Source: Casuarina equisetifolia (Eukaryota; Streptophyta; Magnoliopsida; Fagales; Casuarinaceae). Taken from it: a DNA stretch of 64,000 nt. The stretch is from the NCBI GenBank assembly GCA_028551475.1, contig CM052360.1:8730501-8794500 (forward strand). The letters run 5' to 3'. The notes under the pieces were generated by a model. It saw only the letters and a program-made list of their open reading frames with translations, was not told where the DNA came from and ran no database searches. A program made the translations under genes and the position numbers. This document shows positions 1-9,945 of the stretch, piece after piece (position 1 is the stretch's first letter; each line of letters begins with the position of its first letter).

Positions 1-122
1 CATGACCATGAGCTAATTTTGCACCGAGAATTTTTGGAATCTTTAGGAGAACGTATGAATTTTTGGAATCTTTGGTCACCTCTAGAAACCCTTAGTCATT
101 ATGCAAAACCTGTATGGTCAGC

Positions 123-521
123 TGTGAAGCAATTTCCTTGAAGGTGTGTGTGCTTGACGGTCCTGCATTTGAGTTTCGTGGAAATTGAATTGAAGACTCA
201 GAGAAGGAATGTTGTTGTGTTGTGAGTTGTTGGTGTGGAAAAAGGTTGATCGACTTTAATCTTCGGGTCTTCCGACGTGGTAGAGGAGTTTCCTTTTTCA
301 TATTTCACGAAAGCTGATGTGGCAGACAGTTTTAAGATATTAAGGCTGAGGTGGCAGTTGCTAGTTGTTGGGTCTGTCTGTTTAACAATCTAAACAAGAG
401 AAATGACTTAGGTAGTCAAGCGAGCAAAGCTTGCGGGGCCCTCTCTGCTTATGCAAGACTCCAACCTTCCTTCGGTGTTGGGCCATCCGTCGTCTCATTG
501 TTTGATTGATGTGAGTTTTCA
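123..521 (-). repeat. Left LTR-like block of the copia element (3' LTR in element sense)
   Basis: The block starts TGTGAAG and ends TTTTCA on the plus strand. It aligns with 7057-7217 in three stretches: the first about 65 bases, a middle stretch around 372-415, and the last about 30 bases. Bases around 190-371 have no counterpart in the right block. The pol reading frame runs up to its inner edge. Confidence 0.55.
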
Positions 522-691
522 AACCCTTCAAACAAGGCAGGGTCAAGCTGAGTTTGCTCCACTGTTTGAGAAACACATCCTTTGGAAGAGCCTTTGGAAG
601 TAAATCGGCCAGTTTCTAGAAAGATTGTAACTACGGTTCCTTGAACCACTTTCTCTCTTATGAAATGATAATCCACTTCTAAATGCTTCAA
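382..691 (-). pseudogene. Copia RNase H / pol C-terminus fragment
   Basis: One frame contains a KHLEVDYHFIREKVVQG stretch, the conserved end of Ty1/copia RNase H. A second frame, entered by a frameshift near 590, continues with the family's FTKxLP-like terminal segment (VFLKQWSKL and following). The pol remnant stops close to the LTR boundary, as expected. It is not functional. Confidence 0.7.
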
Positions 692-999
692 TCTGCTGTT
701 AAAATGGGTTTTGTGGTTAGATAAACAGCAAAAAAGTTATTGTAGAAACGTTTTACTGAGCTAAACTTGCTAACTCTGAGATGCTTTAACAAATTTAAGA
801 CTTAGAAAACTTTTGCAATGCCAATGACGACAGCTTGGCAGACTTTGCTGCCTCTATGAGTACTAGGAGACCAAGTTAGTGTTGAAAAAGAGGAGAAAGT
901 CATTTGTCGAATGCCTTGTTAGAGTGCATTCAATCCAGTTTGAGTCTGAGTCCATGTAGCCATATAAATTTAGTGAACTTCTTCAATGGATTTTCAAAC

Positions 1000-1934
1000 C
1001 AAAGTTTAGTGTCCCTCTAAGGTATGAGAGGATTCTTATCGCTCAAAATGAAGAAGTCTTGCACAATGAGATTAGCCATCCTTTGATAGAGTCACATATT
1101 GTAATGCCCCCAACAAGCTTCTAAATAAAGTAGGATTAGCAAAGAGACAGGTTACGTTTGGTACTAAAGTTGGCTTTATAGCCATAGGAGTGCTTAGTGG
1201 TTAATAGTGCTCCATCTTAATGCATTGAAGTATGTTGATTACATATTGTTGTCGCAGCAGTAAAATTCAGTCTAAACTATGTAGTAGTTGACTTCTCAAA
1301 AAATAATGGATTTGTCTAAGGCCTTTGATGGGAAAAACTAAAGTCAAAATCCTTGCAAATGCATCAAATGAAGTGTTGAGTTTCTTGTCATTACTAAATC
1401 ATCAATGTAAACCTGCACCTAGATTTGAATACTTTCATATTTGCAAAAAAAAAAAAAACCATTATCAAGTGGAAAAGTGAAAACTCTATTAAACCAAGCT
1501 CAAGTTGACTATTTGGTCCTATAAACAGCTTTTTTTAGGGTGTAGAGTTGTGATGGGCATCTAAAGCTAGAAATCTACATAGTTGCATCATAAATAAGGG
1601 CTTTAATAGGAATTTTTATAAGAATGCGTTGTTAATATCATATTTTTGCATTTTTCAATCCTTGGACCGTTGCCAATGTTAGGATTATTTAGGTTATAAT
1701 AGGCTGTACTACCAGATTGTAGGTTTCGAGATAGTCCACCTTAGCCTCTTCACAGAAGTCTTTTGCTACTAGCCTTGTTTTTAGCCTATTTAAAGAGCCA
1801 TTGGGTCCAAGTTTAGATTGAAAATCCATTTGCATCTTATCATGTTCATGGAAGTTTGCGTTGGGACTAAAGTCCACATTAAATTTTTTAGGAGGTCTCC
1901 ATGGCAATTCTTCGTCTGTGGTGTTCCACGACAT
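1000..1934 (-). pseudogene. Copia reverse transcriptase fragment
   Basis: The N-terminal part of the copia RT is readable at 1689-1934, with GSLNRLKTRLVAKDF and VDYLETYNLVVQP. Around 1384-1417 the minus strand still encodes VYIDDLVMT, the YxDD catalytic box. Frames are broken in between and poly(A)/poly(T) runs have been inserted (1447-1458), so this is a dead copy. The lower limit is approximate. Confidence 0.7.
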
Positions 1935-2462
1935 GAAAACAAAGTTTGGAATTGGAGGTATGGAATTTGTTAAGGGGAGTGCATAATGGGTATTGGGCTT
2001 CCTTATCCCCAGGTTGACTGTTGTAATTGTTGGATGGATTCTAGTGTTGGATTGTTATGTTGAGTGAGGAATTTTGCTATTGGGTGAGTTGCTGGAATGT
2101 GTAGGTGAGGCTATATATTGTAAATTATCTTCGACAATGGGTGACAAAGCTATAGAGTCGTGTGAATTGTTACTTTCATATAGAAATGTAATGTTTTTGT
2201 TTTTATTGTTAGATTCTCTGAATTTTGCATGAATGGTAAGGAAGTCATTTCTATCTCTTCAAATATTTGGGATTGATCCTTTTTTAGGTAACTTAATCAA
2301 TTTCTTCAAGAAATTGTTCTTCATTGTTGGTGTTGTCTTGAAGGAAGATTGCTTAACTTGATTCTTGTTAGTTGGCCAAGATTTCTTCTTCGTGTAGGCC
2401 TTCATGATCTTTGGAAAACAATGGTGAGGTGGTATGTTACCAGAATTTTGTTGTAAGCCCAA
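1935..2462 (-). other. Copia-derived linker between integrase and RT, degenerate
   Basis: A 67-codon minus-strand frame at 2259-2462 is rich in Lys, Asn and Pro, like the variable linker between copia integrase and RT. No domain is recognisable. I assign it to the copia element only by position. Confidence 0.3.
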
Positions 2463-2806
2463 CTTGTTATAGGCTGTGTGGTGGGCTGGGCTATACTAAT
2501 AGTAGTGGGTCGGGTCTTGGTATTTTGTGTTGGGTTAGGAGATTAGTATTCCAAGTCTGTATTGTATTGAAGTAGACACGTATTGTGAGTTTTGGACTAT
2601 TTGGTATTCATTATTGCTTATGCTAGTGGTTTGGGTTCCCATTTGAACTTGTTTCTTCCTTCGTTCACCATGATCTCTCCAAAATCAGTAAGCGAAGACA
2701 CCCCGTCCAAAATCCCTTAAGGATTTTGTGCCTAAGGGTCCTTTCACCAGATCTAAGGCCACAGTTCTTCTTGCTCAAACTAGTATGGAATCTAACTAGG
2801 AACAAT

Positions 2807-2818
2807 TGGTATCGGAGC
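2807..2818 (+). other. Primer binding site of a plus-strand LTR retrotransposon fragment
   Basis: TGGTATCGGAGC differs at one base from the plant initiator tRNA-Met primer site (TGGTATCAGAGC). It follows an LTR-like end (CA at 2803-2804) and precedes a gag remnant in the same orientation, so the sequence immediately upstream is probably the tail of a 5' LTR. Confidence 0.65.
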
Positions 2819-2829
2819 AGAGCGATCCG

Positions 2830-4136
2830 CGGATGGAGGTGAGGGTGATGGCGATGGAGACTGCCATTTCAGAGCTTTAAGATATGATGCGTTCCTTAGT
2901 GGCAGACAAAGCTTTATGAGATGGGGTCGGTTTTCTGATCGGCTCCAGAATGGGTGTGGGTGGTTCGACCCACCCTCCTGCCGGTGGATTTGGCACGTCA
3001 AGTGGTGGATCTGGCACAGGTCGCTCTCAGTCGAACGGTTCTGGTCCTTTTGGCACATCTAGCGGTAGATCTGGCGTGGGAGGCGGGCAAATTGGCCATT
3101 CCAATGCGGAACCCCCACCTGGGTCCTGCACGGAATCCCCGCCTAATTCTGACACTTATGTCGATGGTCATACTGTCAGTTTTGGTCATGAGGAGGGCCA
3201 ACCGAATCGTTCTCGCCGATCTTCTGACAACAACGATGGTCATGATGGCTCCTTGCGTGGGTTACATAACTCACATGAGGATATCCATCAAGGGGACCAA
3301 GTTGGCTTTCACAAAGGTTTCAGAGGCTTTTCTAACAAAGCGAAAAATGACCGAGAAGGGGGGTATGCCTCCCATGGCCATGAAAACTCCTTCTTGGGTC
3401 GTATTTTACACTTTGACTTCCCAAAATTCATTGGGGAAGAGGATCTTGTAGCTTAGATTTTTCTGGCTTTAGAATTTTATGATTATCATGAATTATCTGA
3501 TTTTAAGAAGGTGAAAGTAGCTTCTTAGCACATAGAGGGGTCATCCCTCCGTTGGATGCAAGGTTGGAAATTGGAAATGAAGCGGGTTGGACAAGAATTA
3601 TCTTGAGAGAAGTTGAAACAAGGGTTGTTGCAACTCTATGGTCCAAATAGCTCACGTCGTGCTATGGGTGAGTTATCTAAATTGACGCAAATCGGTACCT
3701 TAGAAAAATATTATGATGAATTTATGAATTTATTAATGCAAGCTGGTCCATTAGATCTCTCCCAAGCAATGGATATGTTTATTAGTGGCCTTAAGATGGG
3801 GGTTAGGGTTGATGTGGATGCTAAGGACCCTTATACCATTAATAAGGCTTTGCACTATACAACCCTTTTTGAGCAGCGTAATACCCAATTGCGATTGAGG
3901 ATTCAAAATCCCGTTCACCGGGAGAATTCGAATCCCCTTCCATCTAGAATAGGGTTGACTACTTGACGGTTTACAGTAGTTGAAATTGAGAATAGGCGAA
4001 ATAAGGCTTTGTGCTTCCACTGTAATGATAAATATACCGCTGGTCACCAATGTAAGAACAGATTGTTTCATTTAGAAGCTGTTTGGCTAAATGAATGGGG
4101 TGGGGATGATGAGATGCTTGACCTGAAACCCCTCTA
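2830..4136 (+). pseudogene. Ty3/gypsy gag fragment nested in the copia element
   Basis: Three plus-strand frames cover a gag-like polypeptide: a Gly/Ser/His-rich N-terminus (2950-3456), a retrotransposon gag core (3613-3966, with GTLEKYYDEFMNLLMQAGPL), and a zinc knuckle at about 4008-4056 reading CFHCNDKYTAGHQCK. In-frame stops interrupt the gag at about 3453 and 3525-3605. No protease, RT or integrase follows. The primer site lies just upstream. The piece is oriented opposite to the surrounding copia element and splits it, which suggests it is the younger insertion. Confidence 0.7.
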
Positions 4137-4440
4137 GGCTCGAACTCATGGGCTAGGACTCACGCTGCGAATGGGCTCAGACTCACGCTCTTTCGGCTAC
4201 CTCCCACCCCAATTGCCCCCCAATCTCGTAGGAAAATCCTAAGATCCATGGGGCACCAAGATTCGAACCGCGAAACGGGTGTTTGCTCTGATACTAAATT
4301 GTAATGAGGGAACCACTAAACCAAAAGCCAGAATTGGCCAATTGTGGGACCCTTCAATTACTCTTAAGCCCGTTACATGGTAACTTTTGTCTTTGGTCTC
4401 TCTAAAATTAGGAAGACCTATTCACCAAACATCACATTTT
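4137..4440 (-). mobile_element. TRIM-like or solo LTR-element fragment
   Basis: Bases 4285-4296 read TAGTATCAGAGC on the minus strand, one mismatch from the initiator-Met primer site. They are flanked by short GC-rich sequence with a tRNA B-box-like GGTTCGAATC (4261-4270 region, minus). No coding sequence is present on either side, so a terminal-repeat-in-miniature element or an LTR junction is plausible. Element ends were not found. Confidence 0.35.
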
Positions 4441-4859
4441 GAGAAATAAAACTTTTGTTGGAAGGTAAATGCAAGTATATGTAACTTTTATTTTTGGTGT
4501 TGTATCTGATGAAGACATAGGGGCAAGGATCTTGTGGATAGCTTATCCTTTTGTGTAGTTCTCAAACATGGATAACAATGGGTTTCAAAGGCTCTTAGTG
4601 ACCCATAATCATGAATTCTATTATGCAGGGTTTAGAGAGGAGATTTCTTTTGTAGTGTTAATGATGGTAGTATATTTTTGAGATATAAGGTTGTTATGAA
4701 GGCTTCCACCTAATATCTTTATTGAGTTCCTACCTAAATCATTATTGAATGAGCTAATTATATAATATGATAATATTTTTGCATAGCTACACTATTTTGT
4801 TATGGAGTATAAAGGTTGAAAAAGTAATCAATAATTTCACTTTTTTCTTATGTAATCAA

Positions 4860-5219
4860 TTAATTCTTTATTGATATATTGTCATCTATTATATGTTTGA
4901 AAAATCTTAATTTTATATTGTATTGGCACTTAACCATAGTTTTAAAATCAAGGAATATTTTATAAAAATTAAATTTCTTTTTCCTCGGATATATCCACAT
5001 AAAACATATACAATTATCAACAAATATTATAAAATAAAGAAAGCCTTTATATGATTGGGCCAATAAGGAACCCCACATATTATTAATCACTTTTTCTAAT
5101 GGTACAAATGATCTTCTAGATGAAGCAATAAAAGATAAATGATGATTTTTATTAGCTAAACAAATAGAAAAAGTAGTAGGAATATCTCCATTTACCTTAA
5201 TAAGCTTACATCCATGCAA
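4860..5219 (-). pseudogene. Copia integrase fragment
   Basis: The 119-codon frame shows the copia integrase pattern: a polar start like the GAG-pre-integrase boundary, then a central block resembling the D(S/V)WGP...G..Y...F.DD.....W.Y...K region (readable as MWGSLLAQSYKGFLYFIIF and CFMWIYPRKKKFNFYKIF). The first catalytic Asp region is recognisable only in outline, and the second Asp/Glu segment is missing because the frame closes at 4860. It is a degenerate remnant. Confidence 0.6.
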
Positions 5220-6487
5220 GAATTTTAGAAGTTGAGGATTTGAGTGTCCTAATCTCTTATACTATGTGGTGTCATTTGTTATCTATGGAGAAATAGATAA
5301 GTATGCTCTAGTTTTTTTCAAAAAGCAACACACTACTTCCTTTCCTTTTATCATGGGAGAGGGTTTCTTACACCATCATGTCCTTTACAACAAAAGAATT
5401 TTGCTATAACACATGAATAATCCTTTGTGAGTTTAGAGATCAACAAAATATTTTGTTTCATTTAAAGGACTACTAAGATCAAACTCAATTCATTCGATTA
5501 TCCCTTGTATTAGTAATTCTGATATTTGTAATTAGTAATTCTTCACTATTTTTGGCAATGATACAATTTAAGCCATTATAGGATTTTGAGAAAGATAATT
5601 TACTTGGTGCATCCACTATCTAAGATGAAGCTCCAAAGTTTACCACTCATTCTTTATTATGTGGGTTGTTGACTTGCATTTCAACAAGCGCCTTAATGTC
5701 ATGCACTGCTCCCCTTTTGGAAAGAAAGAGAAGCTAAGACCTTAGGTGGCTCGACCCCAGGAATGGATCTTGGAAGACAATTGAGGAACACCTAAAAGGG
5801 TATCATGCGAAAGGAAGCAAGGGGGGCTAAAAGAGTCTCGAAGAAGGAAGTAAGAGGCGTGAGGGACACTCAAGTGATGAGGAGTGCGAGCCATGTAGAT
5901 GCCCACACTAGAATGTTAAAGGAGAGCAGTAGGGAGGCTAGTTGTTGCTTATCCTCAAATGATGAAGATCGAAGAGACACCTATAAAGTGGATGTCTCAC
6001 TCCCTCTACGCAACCAGGGGCGAATGATGAGCAACTGCCCTGGTCAAACGCCTTGAGAAGATAAAGGGCTGCCACACAAGCGGGAATGAGTCATTTTTGA
6101 AATGCAAAGATCATGATGAACCTTTTTTAAATAAACCAAAAAATTAATGACACATGACACTATTCACTATTAGTTAAGGGAGGAAAGAAACGAGAGGAAG
6201 CTTAACTTTTCTATTTTCCGTAGAGCACCAAAAGGGAGGGAGACAAAACGATAATATTGTATGAGGAGAAGAGTGTCATCCGTGATATACGAGGAGCTCA
6301 AAAAACCTCATGTTGTATCTCCCTTAATTGTTCAATGACAAGTTCCCTTTCCTTTGCCATTGTGTGAACCTGTTCTTCTATTGATTAACCCCTCTCACTT
6401 GTATTAACATTACGCGACTTTCCCCTTAAGCAGCCAAGACGTAACATTAGGGATATCTTCAATTTGGAAGATGTAATCAAAGTGCCT
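5220..6487. other. Degenerate element interior, no gene
   Basis: AT-rich up to about 5640, then more balanced and purine-rich to about 6060. An 83-codon plus-strand frame at 5805-6056 has no recognisable domain. I see no intact gene. It is probably the protease/gag interior of the copia element with later insertions. Confidence 0.4.
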
Positions 6488-6785
6488 CTAGTATTCTAGT
6501 GTAGTGTGAACCCATTTTCCATGCATCTGACAATTAATTGTAGAATGGCTTTTAGAGTTAAAGGGGGTTACTTTGTCGTATTTGCGATGAGTTGGTTGAA
6601 GTGTTGGATTTGACGGTGTTGAGATTTTGATTACTAGGAATGGATGGGCTGAAGCTCTTTCCTTGTGAGGTGAAGTTGGAGGAATTCCCATGACGTCGAC
6701 CATTATTCCTTCTGCCTCGTGGATTCTTGTGAGTTGAGTATGCTACGTTCTCATTGGAAGATGCTTCCATTGTGCTGGATAACAT
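6488..6785 (-). pseudogene. Gag-side low-complexity piece of the copia element
   Basis: The 75-codon frame is rich in Asn, Ser, Arg and Gly (NPRGRRNNGRRHGNSSNF), as in the linker around the zinc knuckle of copia gag. No CCHC knuckle is seen. Its position at the upstream end of the element supports the assignment; the sequence alone would not. Confidence 0.35.
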
Positions 6786-7056
6786 TTCAGTATAGCTTTA
6801 TAGGCCTACAGCAATGAGACCGCTTCACTAAGTTAAGGTATGGAAGGTCAAAACATTATAGTTTTCGAAGAATGGTAGTCTCGATCAAGGTTTTCTATAA
6901 GACTTAAGGCCTTTGATAACTCTGAGAGGGGCTTTCTAATTGAGTTAAGCTAATTCTATCTTTCATTTACAAGCTCCTCAAGAACTCTTGAAGCTCCCTT
7001 TGTTCTATTAGTCTGTCCACTAAATCAAAACCCTCAAGCTTAAAACAATTATTGGC

Positions 7057-7217
7057 TGTGAAGTAATTTCCTTGAAGGTGCGCTTGCCGGTCGTGCATCC
7101 TTTCGTGGAAATTGAATTTGTTTGTTTGATGATCTGAACAGGAGAGCTGAGTTCATGTAGTCGTGCGAGCAGAGCTGCAACATCCCTCATCTCATCGTCG
7201 ATTGAGGTGAGTTTTCA
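7057..7217 (-). repeat. Right LTR-like block of the copia element (5' LTR in element sense)
   Basis: Begins TGTGAAG and ends TTTTCA like the left block. It shares the segments around 123-190, 372-415 and 490-521, but lacks about 180 bases of the middle. Confidence 0.5.
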
Positions 7218-7551
7218 GGAGTTAAGTCATTGATCACACTTAGGTGAGGGGTTCGACACTATGTACGCAAGTTTGGGTGCGGATTAAGTCTGACATATCA
7301 GAATTAATGAAGCTCAAGACAATACCACAGTTACAATTCTTAGACTGATCATAAAATCAGACCATACAGAAGAATGCAGGATACACCAAATGCATCAACA
7401 TAGGAACCATCGCACCGAAACCTGGGAACCATCGAGTCGAAACATGAGAACCAAACAATAGAAAGAAAAATACACCGAATTCCTGAACACGACATTCCTA
7501 AAAAAGCAACAAATCCGTTTCATCCCAACCAGTTAGCTTCTTCTCTAAGCT

Positions 7552-8915
7552 TCAGGCTTTCTTCTCGAGAAGCTTCTCTATCACATCAGCCGCATCTTGG
7601 ATGGTTGATATGTTCTGAGCGCTCTCCTCCTCAACAGAGATATCGAATTCTTCCTCCAAACCCATTACTATTTCCACCTGCATTGGCCGTATCGTTAACG
7701 ATCATAATCAAGTTGATTGACACGAAAATATAGATTCCAAGTGAAGCAAAAACTAAGCACTGAATTGAGGTATACCGTATCAAGGGAATCCGCACCAAGG
7801 GCAGCAAATTTGGAGTCTGGGGTGATCTCAGTGCCCTCCGGCAATGCCAGTTGCTTTTTTACTATCTCGCTAACTTTTTTTACGGTCTCGGGCTTGGCCT
7901 GCCACATTCATAAATCAACAGATTGCAGATACCCAAAACTCACTCACCACAATTTAAAAGGAATGCACGTAAAAGGTGAAGAAAAGTACCGCGCAGCAAA
8001 CATTGAAGCGCGAGGTCCTTAAAGAAGGGAAGACATTCTTTCCCCAGCCTGTTCTAACCATCTTCAGAGTTGAAGACCCTCCAATTACCTGCAGAAGCAG
8101 CATTTAGGCATCCGGATTTATTCATTAGTTATATACCCTACTTCTCTTTGTCTATTATAAAAATCCACATTTGAAGAACTTGGTTAACATTTTTTGAGTA
8201 ATTAGAAGGAGAGCAAATTGTTCTGGTGTCAAATTTCGGTTCATTCATTTGATAAAATCCGTTTCGAGTATCTGAAGAGCTCTACTGCTAGAGGATTTAG
8301 AGGATGCACGGTAATTATAGATGTAAATGTGTCAAACGGGAACGAACATTTCATAAAAGACGGGTTAAACGAGAATGTAAATCAGTTGCGACGCCCGTTA
8401 ACACCCTTCTAAATCAGTGGGAAACGAATTGCAGAGAAACATTAAGATAGTCGTAACGATGGCACTAGTAACATACTACTACACTCTACTGGGGCAGCCT
8501 ATTTCAAACAAATAGACCTGCTACGAGCCAGTGATTCGAAAAACGACGTAAGAAATGAACAACTAACTTTGTTTCTACTGACTACTTATACTCCAGATAT
8601 TTCCGCAACTGTATTCCGCCGTCGGCGCAGGAAACAAGAAATCAATTCATAAAACCAAATTGAGCTTCTTTCATATTCAGCTCATAACAGAGAGAAGTCA
8701 CGGGCTTCGTTAGGTTACAAACCAATAAACAGTCATACATTAACAACAAAATCGAGCCCATGTCAAAACTCGTAGCAGCAAGCAGCGAACCAGATCTGAG
8801 ATTTATACAGGGAGCCTATCCGAATGAAGGTATAAAACAAACTCACCTGATTATTCTTGAAGGAGGACTTCACGGAAACTCCAAAGGTAGCGGAAGTAGC
8901 AGATAGGGAGGCCAT
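7552..8915 (-). CDS. Plastid acyl carrier protein
   Basis: Four exons: 8915-8847, 8088-7990, 7898-7776 and 7677-7552, all joined at GT-AG sites in phase 0, giving 138 residues. Exons 1 and 2 encode a Ser/Thr-rich chloroplast transit peptide ([20 protein letters not shown] onwards), and the mature protein starts near the CCA-AKPETV junction. The phosphopantetheine attachment site is Ser94 in [19 protein letters not shown]. The C-terminus is the usual acidic helix ending LLEKKA. ACP carries growing acyl chains on 4'-phosphopantetheine during type II fatty-acid synthesis in the plastid stroma. Length and exon layout match the plant family. The start lies in a CCAATGGCC context, 92 bases downstream of a TATA box. 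The gene looks intact. Confidence 0.93.
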
Positions 8916-8973
8916 TGGAGTTGCGTAGCTGCGGAAAGGTGAGGATAGGCGAGCAGGGCTACTTGGGAGCGAC

Positions 8974-9239
8974 GTAGGCAAGTGGCGTAAACCAACAGGA
9001 GGGGTATATTTATAAGGGATTAGACGCTGATCCGTATCCGTAGGCAAGAGGCGTACATAAACGACAGCGTACAACAACAGCAGCAAAGCATCTTTAAAGG
9101 GAATAGATGGACCAAAGAATCTGGTTTGTATCCCTAAGCAAGTGGCTTAAGCCAACAGTAAGGTACTATTAAGGGATTAGACAAAATAAAGACCCCGAAC
9201 TGCCGTAGTCCAACAGAGAGGTATGTATAAGGGAGCAGG
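8974..9239 (-). repeat. Tandem degenerate repeat spanning the ACP promoter
   Basis: A unit of roughly 45-50 bases recurs at 8974-9025, 9135-9182 and 9203-9239, with a partial copy at 9040-9070. Shared words are CAAGTGGC, CCAACAG, and TAAGGGATTAGAC or TAAGGGAGCAGG. The first copy contains the TATA box; the others carry weakened versions of it. Confidence 0.6.
9007..9014 (-). promoter_or_regulatory. TATA box of the ACP gene
   Basis: TATAAATA on the minus strand, 92 bases upstream of the ACP start codon. This would place the start of transcription about 60 bases before the ATG. Confidence 0.6.
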
Positions 9240-9945
9240 CCGGCTAAAGACCTCGCTCCGTCCATACGGATTGGTTTTAATAGCAATTTTTGTCACTATG
9301 AGACAGGCATCTAACCTTTCAGAGCGCACCACATCAATTAAGAGGATCTGCGATTTGCTTTATGAATTTACAGCGTGGAAAAGCACCGTTATATTTTAAA
9401 TTTTGATTCTATCATGTGCACTATTCCATGTGTTTCTCGTGGAGTCTCTTTTTGATTCCGTCTCTCTCTCTTTTTTTTTAATCTCTCCAGTATGTGAAAT
9501 AAGAAATTCAATGATAATGGAATCCGTACATTGTCTAGTAGTTATACGAGTTAAACCCGTTCCCATACATCGTTGTCAAACTACAAAGAACAACTTAAAT
9601 GATCGTGAAGGGGATAATGGAAACCAAATACTCATCATCATTGCTCTAGGTACTTCTTGGCAGCAAGTTTGGTATGGACGCCTGGTTGTGTTTATTTCTT
9701 TGAGTAGCATCACATGTTTTCTGCCCAACATGTATTACGAAACACTTCAAACTGCGGACCCGATGTTGTTCCCGAGACCCTCAACTACAAGCATGACTGA
9801 TTAGAAGGACTAGGAACAGCACAACATAGCATGGCATAAATACATAGCCTCGCCTCTCAACTCAATCTCAACACATGTGCCAAGTGAGAGGAAACAGCAT
9901 GAGTGACTCCAAGACTTTTCTCCTTTGGTTGACAAAGAATAGTTC
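9240..9945. other. Intergenic, ACP upstream region and 3' flank of the next gene
   Basis: No gene seen. A 133-codon plus-strand frame at 9403-9804 has no domain and no coding bias. The part next to 9945 should be the 3' UTR of the nucleotidyltransferase gene. Confidence 0.6.

Larger units (their letters stand above)
123..7217 (-). mobile_element. Decayed Ty1/copia LTR retrotransposon, split by other elements
   Basis: Reading leftwards on the minus strand, the pieces occur in copia order: a gag-side low-complexity piece (about 6.49-6.79 kb), integrase (4860-5219), reverse transcriptase (about 1.0-1.93 kb) and RNase H (about 0.38-0.69 kb). The integrase-before-RT order is diagnostic of Ty1/copia. 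Similar LTR-like blocks flank it at 123-521 and 7057-7217. No piece has an open frame of useful length, and stops and frameshifts are frequent, so this is an old copy. A plus-strand gypsy gag fragment lies between the integrase and RT pieces. No convincing primer binding site was found next to the right block. Outer limits are inferred only from the LTR match. Confidence 0.7.

Noticed and set aside
2998..3243. Arg/Thr-rich minus-strand frame over the gypsy gag
   Set aside because: Shadow of the plus-strand gag frame, which has the zinc knuckle and gag core.
9403..9804. 133-codon plus-strand frame between the ACP and nucleotidyltransferase genes
   Set aside because: No domain, low-complexity Ser and Leu content, and no splice support.
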